A stretch of 64,000 bases of DNA from Opisthocomus hoazin (Eukaryota; Chordata; Aves; Opisthocomiformes; Opisthocomidae): the NCBI RefSeq assembly GCF_030867145.1, contig NC_134422.1, positions 1,456,001 through 1,520,000 on the forward strand. The letters are read 5' to 3'. The position numbers were made by a program, and so were the translations under genes. The notes beneath the pieces were generated by a model. That model did no database searches, was not told where the DNA came from, and saw nothing but the letters and a program-made list of their open reading frames with translations. This document shows, one piece after another, positions 59,549-64,000 of this stretch. Position 1 is the stretch's first letter, and each line of letters starts with the position of its first letter.

Positions 59549-60043
59549 GGGTCACAGAATCCCAGCATGGTCGGGGTTGGCAGGGCCCTCTGTGGGTCAC
59601 CCAGCCCAACCCCCTGCCCAAGCAGGGTCACCCAGAGCAGGCTGCACAGCACCGCGGCCAGGCGGGGCTGGAATATCTCCAGAGAAGGAGACTCCACAGC
59701 CTCCCTGGGCAGCCTGGGCCAGGGCTCCATCACCCTCAGAGGGAAGAAGTTCTTCCTCATCTTCAGCTGGAGCTTCCTCTGCTTCAGTTTGTGCCCGTTG
59801 CCCCTTGTCCTGTCGCTGGGCACCACTGGAAAGAGTCTGGCCCTGTCCTCCTGACACCCACCCTGCAGATATTTAGAGGCATTTCTAAGGTCCCCTCGCA
59901 GCCTTCTCTTCTCCAGGCTGAACAAGCCCAGCTCCCTCAGCCTCTCCTCGTAGGAGAGATGCTCCAGTCCCCTCCTCATCCTCGTAGCCCTGCGCTGGAC
60001 TCTCTCCAGTAGCTCCTCACCTTTCTTGAACTGGGGAGCCCAG
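59549..60043 (-). mobile_element. CR1 LINE fragment
   Basis: ORF2 is open from [20 protein letters not shown] to the end, and the 3' end is intact. 5'-truncated. Confidence 0.95.
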
Positions 60044-60717
60044 GGTCTTGAGGCCGCACACCCCTCCGGCTCCACGGGCTCCAGCACCCTCCTGCGCACG
60101 CCAACCTCGCCCCCCCTTCCATCAAAGCACTTTTCTGACCCGACATTCCGGAGTTATGCCGGACACACGTACTCCCATGTGACGTCAGCATTCCCCATGC
60201 GCAGGGAACGCCGGACACCGCGCCGCGGCACGCGGACCCACAGGGTTTGGCACGCTGGGGCGGTTCCTGGGGAGGCACGAAGCCGCGCCGCGTCGGCACC
60301 GCACTGCTAGCGAAGCGAGAGATGCGCTATTCTAGGGTTCGGCGCGGGGGCTGCCGGCGCTACCCGACTTACCTCAAAGCTATATTCCCATTTCCCAGCA
60401 TACTGACGGGAAGCGGGGAGAAAAAAAGGAAATTGGAGTCAAACAGTGACTGGGAACCAGTTTTTGTGAAGACCCTCACCTCCCCGAGAGCGCGCACCTG
60501 GCAGCTGCGCACAGACACCGCGCTCAGCGATAAATAACAAATTACACAAGATCAAATCCTGACATCAATATTCACGCATGAGGAAATGAAATTATTTTTT
60601 ACCAGATGTGACAGATTTACAGCATTATTTTTTTCCGGCGTCCCTTCACGTGGGTTATTGTAAGCATTCAGTGCAGGGTAGGTGCTGGAGCCTGCCCCAG
60701 GGAGCCCCAGCAGCACC
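60044..60717 (-). other. GALNT13: GALNT13 intronic DNA, nothing recognised
   Basis: No exon or repeat recognised. Confidence 0.5.
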
Positions 60718-61273
60718 CACAGAATCACAGAATCACAGAATGGTCGGGGTTGGAAGGGACCTCTGGGGGTCACCCAGCCCAACCCCCTGCCCAAGCAGGG
60801 TCACCCAGAGCAGGCTGCACAGCACCGCGGCCAGGCGGGGCTGGAATATCTCCAGAGAAGGAGACTCCACAGCCTCCCTGGGCAGCCTGGGCCAGGGCTC
60901 CATCACCCTCAGAGGGAAGAAGTTCTTCCTCGGGTTCAGCTGGAGCTTCCTCTGCTTCAGTTTGTGCCCATTGCCCCTTGTCCTGTCACTGGGCACCACT
61001 GGAAAGAGCTTGGCCCCATCCTCCTGACACCCACCCTGCAGATATTTAGAGGCATTTCTAAGGTCCCCTCTCAGCCTTCTCTTCTCCAGGCTGAACAAGC
61101 CCAGCTCCCTCAGCCTCTCCTTGTAGGAGAGATGCTCCAGTCCCCTCCTCATCCTCATAGCCCTCCGCTGGACTCTCTCCAGTAGCTCTTCATCTTTCTT
61201 GAACTGGGGAGCCCAGAACTGGACACAGTACTGCAGATGGGGCCTCACCAGGGCAGTGTACAGGGGAAGGGAC
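60718..61273 (-). mobile_element. CR1 LINE fragment
   Basis: ORF2 is open from [19 protein letters not shown] to the end. Three ATTCTGTG units lie at the 3' end (60718-60740). Confidence 0.96.
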
Positions 61274-61953
61274 CCCCCAGCTACGTGAGCACAGCCTGGA
61301 CATGCTCCGCAGAGCCTTCGGCCCCAGCCCGACGCGTCTGTCCGTACGCAGCTCCCGCACCACCGCGCCCCGGCACAGGGGCAAACCCGCGCACCGCGGC
61401 TCAGCAGAACCGGAGAGCCCGGTTCCATCGGACGGGCAAGCTCAGACGCCGCGGGAGCAGCCCTGGCTCCAGCCCATCACCACCCTCAGGTCTTCTTCTG
61501 CTGACCCAGCACCGCATTTCCCAGCCTCGCTCCACCGCAAACAGCATTTATGCATTATGAACACGCTATAAAACACACGCTGAGAGGAAGCCTTTGAAAG
61601 CTGGGAAACTCTAACTTGGCACCTCCCGTTGATGCAGCTGATTTACAGAGCTGCCCTTGCAAGGTAATGGGCAGCTTGAGCGAGGGCCAGGGATCTTAAC
61701 GAGCTGTTCCAGGAGCAGGAAAGGGAAAAATTAAAATTCGATAATGGAAGGCAATGGATTGGGGGGGGGGTGGAAAGAAGAAAAAAAATTCATTTGCTGC
61801 CAAGAGGTAAAAACCTTCAGAAAAAACATGTTTAAAAATGCTGTAAACTCCTCCTGCCCTTCGTGGAAGGAGCGCGCTGGGGGATCGGGATCGGCACGCC
61901 GGAGCTCCTCGCTGCTGTGGCTCCCGGAGACAGCAGGGCTCTTCACTCAGCTC
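61274..61953 (-). other. GALNT13: GALNT13 intronic DNA, nothing recognised
   Basis: A G-run lies near 61760. No exon recognised. Confidence 0.5.
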
Positions 61954-62852
61954 CACAGAATCACAGAATCCCAGCATGGCAGGGGTCGGCAGGACCCTCT
62001 GTGGGTCACCCAGCCCAACCCCCTGCCCAAGCAGGGTCACCCAGAGCAGGGGGCACAGCACCACGGCCAGGCGGGGCTGGAATATCTCCAGAGAAGGAGA
62101 CTCCACAGCCTCCCTGGGCAGCCTGGGCCAGGGCTCCGGCACCCTCAGAGGGAAGAAGTTCTTCCTCGGGTTCAGCTGGAGCTTCCTCTGCTCCAGTTTG
62201 TGCCCGTTGCCCCTTGTCCTGTCGCTGGGCACCACTGGAAAGAGTCTGGCCCCGGCCTCCTGACCCCCACCCTGCAGATATTTAGAGGCATTTCTAAGGT
62301 CCCCTCTCAACTGTTTCCAGGCTGAACAAGCCCAGCTCCCTCAGCCTCTCCTCATAGGAGAGATGCTCCAGTCCCCTCCTCATCCTCGTAGCCCTGCGCT
62401 GGACTCTCTCCAGTAGCTCCTCATCTTTCTTGAACTGGGGAGCCCAGCACTGGACACAGCACTGCAGATGGGGCCTCACCAGGGCAGAGCAGAGGGGGAG
62501 GAGAACCTCCCTCGCCCTGCTGCCCACACTCCTCCTCATGCACCCCAGGATCCCATTGGCCTTCTTAGCACCCAGGGCACGCTGCTGGCTCATGGTCACC
62601 CTGTCGTCCCCCAGCACTCCCAGTCCCTCTCCGCAGAGCTGCTCTCCAGCAGCTCAGCCCCAGCCTGTCCTGGTGCCTGGGGTTGTTCCTCCCCAGGGGC
62701 AGGACCCTGCCCTTGCCCTTGTTGAACCTCATCAGGTTCCTCTCTGCCCAACTCTCCAGCCTGCCCAGGTCACGCTGGATCCAGCACAGCCTGCCGGGGT
62801 GTCCACCACTCCTCCCAGTTTGGTGTCATCAGCAAACTTGGTGAGGGTGCAC
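61954..62852 (-). mobile_element. CR1 LINE fragment with diagnostic frameshifts
   Basis: It extends upstream into the RT motif C region (plus-strand TCATCAGCAAACTTGGTGAG). It carries both shared one-base deletions (near 62605-62635 and 62650-62680). A private small deletion at about 62309-62317 further breaks the frame. The 3' end is intact. Confidence 0.95.
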
Positions 62853-64000
62853 TTTCCTCCAGTGTTTCAAGTTAACTTGCGTCTCAAGTGCAAGTTCAAA
62901 TGTATTAATAATTCTAAGTATTAAAAGCATTTAGCAAACGCTTATGGTATGAGAAAATGAGAAATGGGGCTTTTCAAATAGCCCGCTTCCAACCAGGTAA
63001 AACTGAGACTTTCACAATTACGTATGAGAACATTTGATGTCCACCTTTCTCCTCACCACAGAATCTTCTCAGCTCCTTGGATATTTCTGAAAAAATACAA
63101 AGTCTAGGAATATCTAAGAGAACTGTAATCTCACTAAGGTATGTACAAATTCCTGGAAAAGACTTCCTGTGATTTTTAAATATATTCTATACTTACATAC
63201 TGCGATTTAAACTAACCCAGAACATTACGGAAAAAGTAAAACCAGTTTGTAAATCAGAGAAAATCATCTGAAGATCTCTACTGAGAAACCCCTTCTCATG
63301 GTTATTTGCACTCCACATCGTGCCTCCAGATGTGGCCAAGGCACTGCGGTCCAGGACCACGTCTTAAGTCCTAAATACCTTGACCAGGAGGAGGGATGTG
63401 GTCCGCAACCCCGGTACCACACCCAGAAATCACCTCCATTCAACCTCTGAATAAGTAAAGAAAGGTAAAAATGAGTGCAAGTCCACTGGAAAAGCAAACG
63501 AATGGGGACAAGTGATTCAGGCGACGTGCTGCAACTGCTTCTCTGAAACAAAAAATACAAAATATCACAAGCCAGTTGTTTTCTTGGGAAAAAAAATGTG
63601 AGTATTAGGTATGTACTTGCATCCTGCATACCGGTGCGCATCGGAGGCTCCCAGCCGGGCTCGGGGACCACCCGGCAGCAAAGCTGCCCGGAGGCTGCGG
63701 GAGCCACGGGCCCGTCCCAGGCGGTGGAGCAGGGCTCAGCCCCACCAGGCTGAGGGTCCGACACCAACACCCCCCCCACCAGCACCAATCCTGTCACCAA
63801 AGCGGGGGCTGCAAGCTGAAGTCGGAATGTCCGCAGAGGAGTCGCTAACAAAAACGTCCTCATCAGTAAACAGCAAGGGCTGCGTTTTCTATGGAGAACA
63901 GGCAGCAAAGCCTTGTCTCGGAGATGCTTTATATAAAAAAAAAATTAAAAACAGTGGATTTCTTCTTTATGAGCTCCATCTAATGGTTGATTTTGTTTTT
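62853..64000 (-). other. GALNT13: GALNT13 intronic DNA, nothing recognised
   Basis: AT-rich to about 63600, then GC-rich. No lectin-domain or catalytic-domain exon was recognised by eye. A short exon could have been missed. Confidence 0.45.

Noticed and set aside
62853..64000. Frame of 214 codons at 63264-63908 as a GALNT13 upstream exon
   Set aside because: It has no lectin or glycosyltransferase motifs, and the residue pattern looks non-coding.
1..64000. Endogenous retrovirus, tRNA, rRNA or CRISPR features
   Set aside because: No LTR, gag/pol/env-like frame, cloverleaf or spaced direct-repeat array with unique spacers was recognised.

Overview
This window is bird nuclear DNA. Two vertebrate genes can be recognised, both on the minus strand and in tandem. 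About 30% of the window is CR1 LINE retrotransposon, most copies ending in the ATTCTGTG tail typical of bird CR1. Nothing prokaryotic is present: no operons, CRISPR, IS elements or phage. The many near-identical CR1 copies would suit a lineage with a recent CR1 burst, such as woodpeckers or hornbills, but the species cannot be fixed from sequence alone.

Genes. KCNJ3 (GIRK1/Kir3.1) has its first coding exon at 41290-41967 and its second at 36355-36571. Both have canonical splice sites and compatible phases. The last coding exon was not found and should lie beyond position 1, so bases 1-36354 are read as intron 2. Upstream on the same strand are two separate 3'-terminal coding exons of GALNT13, at 56390-56575 and 52729-52869. 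Each has a phase-0 acceptor and its own stop codon, and each encodes a different version of the last ricin-type lectin repeat of the enzyme. GALNT13 followed by KCNJ3 is also the mammalian order. Here the two coding regions are only about 10.8 kb apart.

Layout. 1-36354: KCNJ3 intron 2, with about 22 CR1 pieces, a 100-bp tandem repeat (9558-10060), a 1.5-kb 8-bp satellite (18016-19546), a TA-rich tract with a templated patchwork (23822-24055), an AAAATA-type tract (32790-33148) and a 22-bp minisatellite (35190-35945). 36355-41967: exon 2, intron 1 with a 28/24-bp minisatellite, and exon 1. 41968-43175: CpG island/promoter with a GC-rich tandem repeat, then an A/T tract. 43176-52728: intergenic DNA with a rearranged CR1 and a (TTCTC)n tract. 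52729-64000: 3' end of GALNT13 and its introns, with six large CR1 copies including the longest one (56979-58312).

The two proteins do not form a pathway. GALNT13 starts mucin-type O-glycosylation in the Golgi, mainly in neurons. KCNJ3 is a G-protein-gated inward-rectifier K+ channel subunit. The long open frames seen elsewhere come from CR1 ORF2 remnants or from tandem repeats whose unit has no stop codon in any frame. The less ordinary observations are the paired GALNT13 end exons, CR1 copies sharing frameshifts (a sign of non-autonomous masters), a patchwork of short copied segments, an unidentified 102-bp duplicated sequence, and the 8-bp G-tract array.
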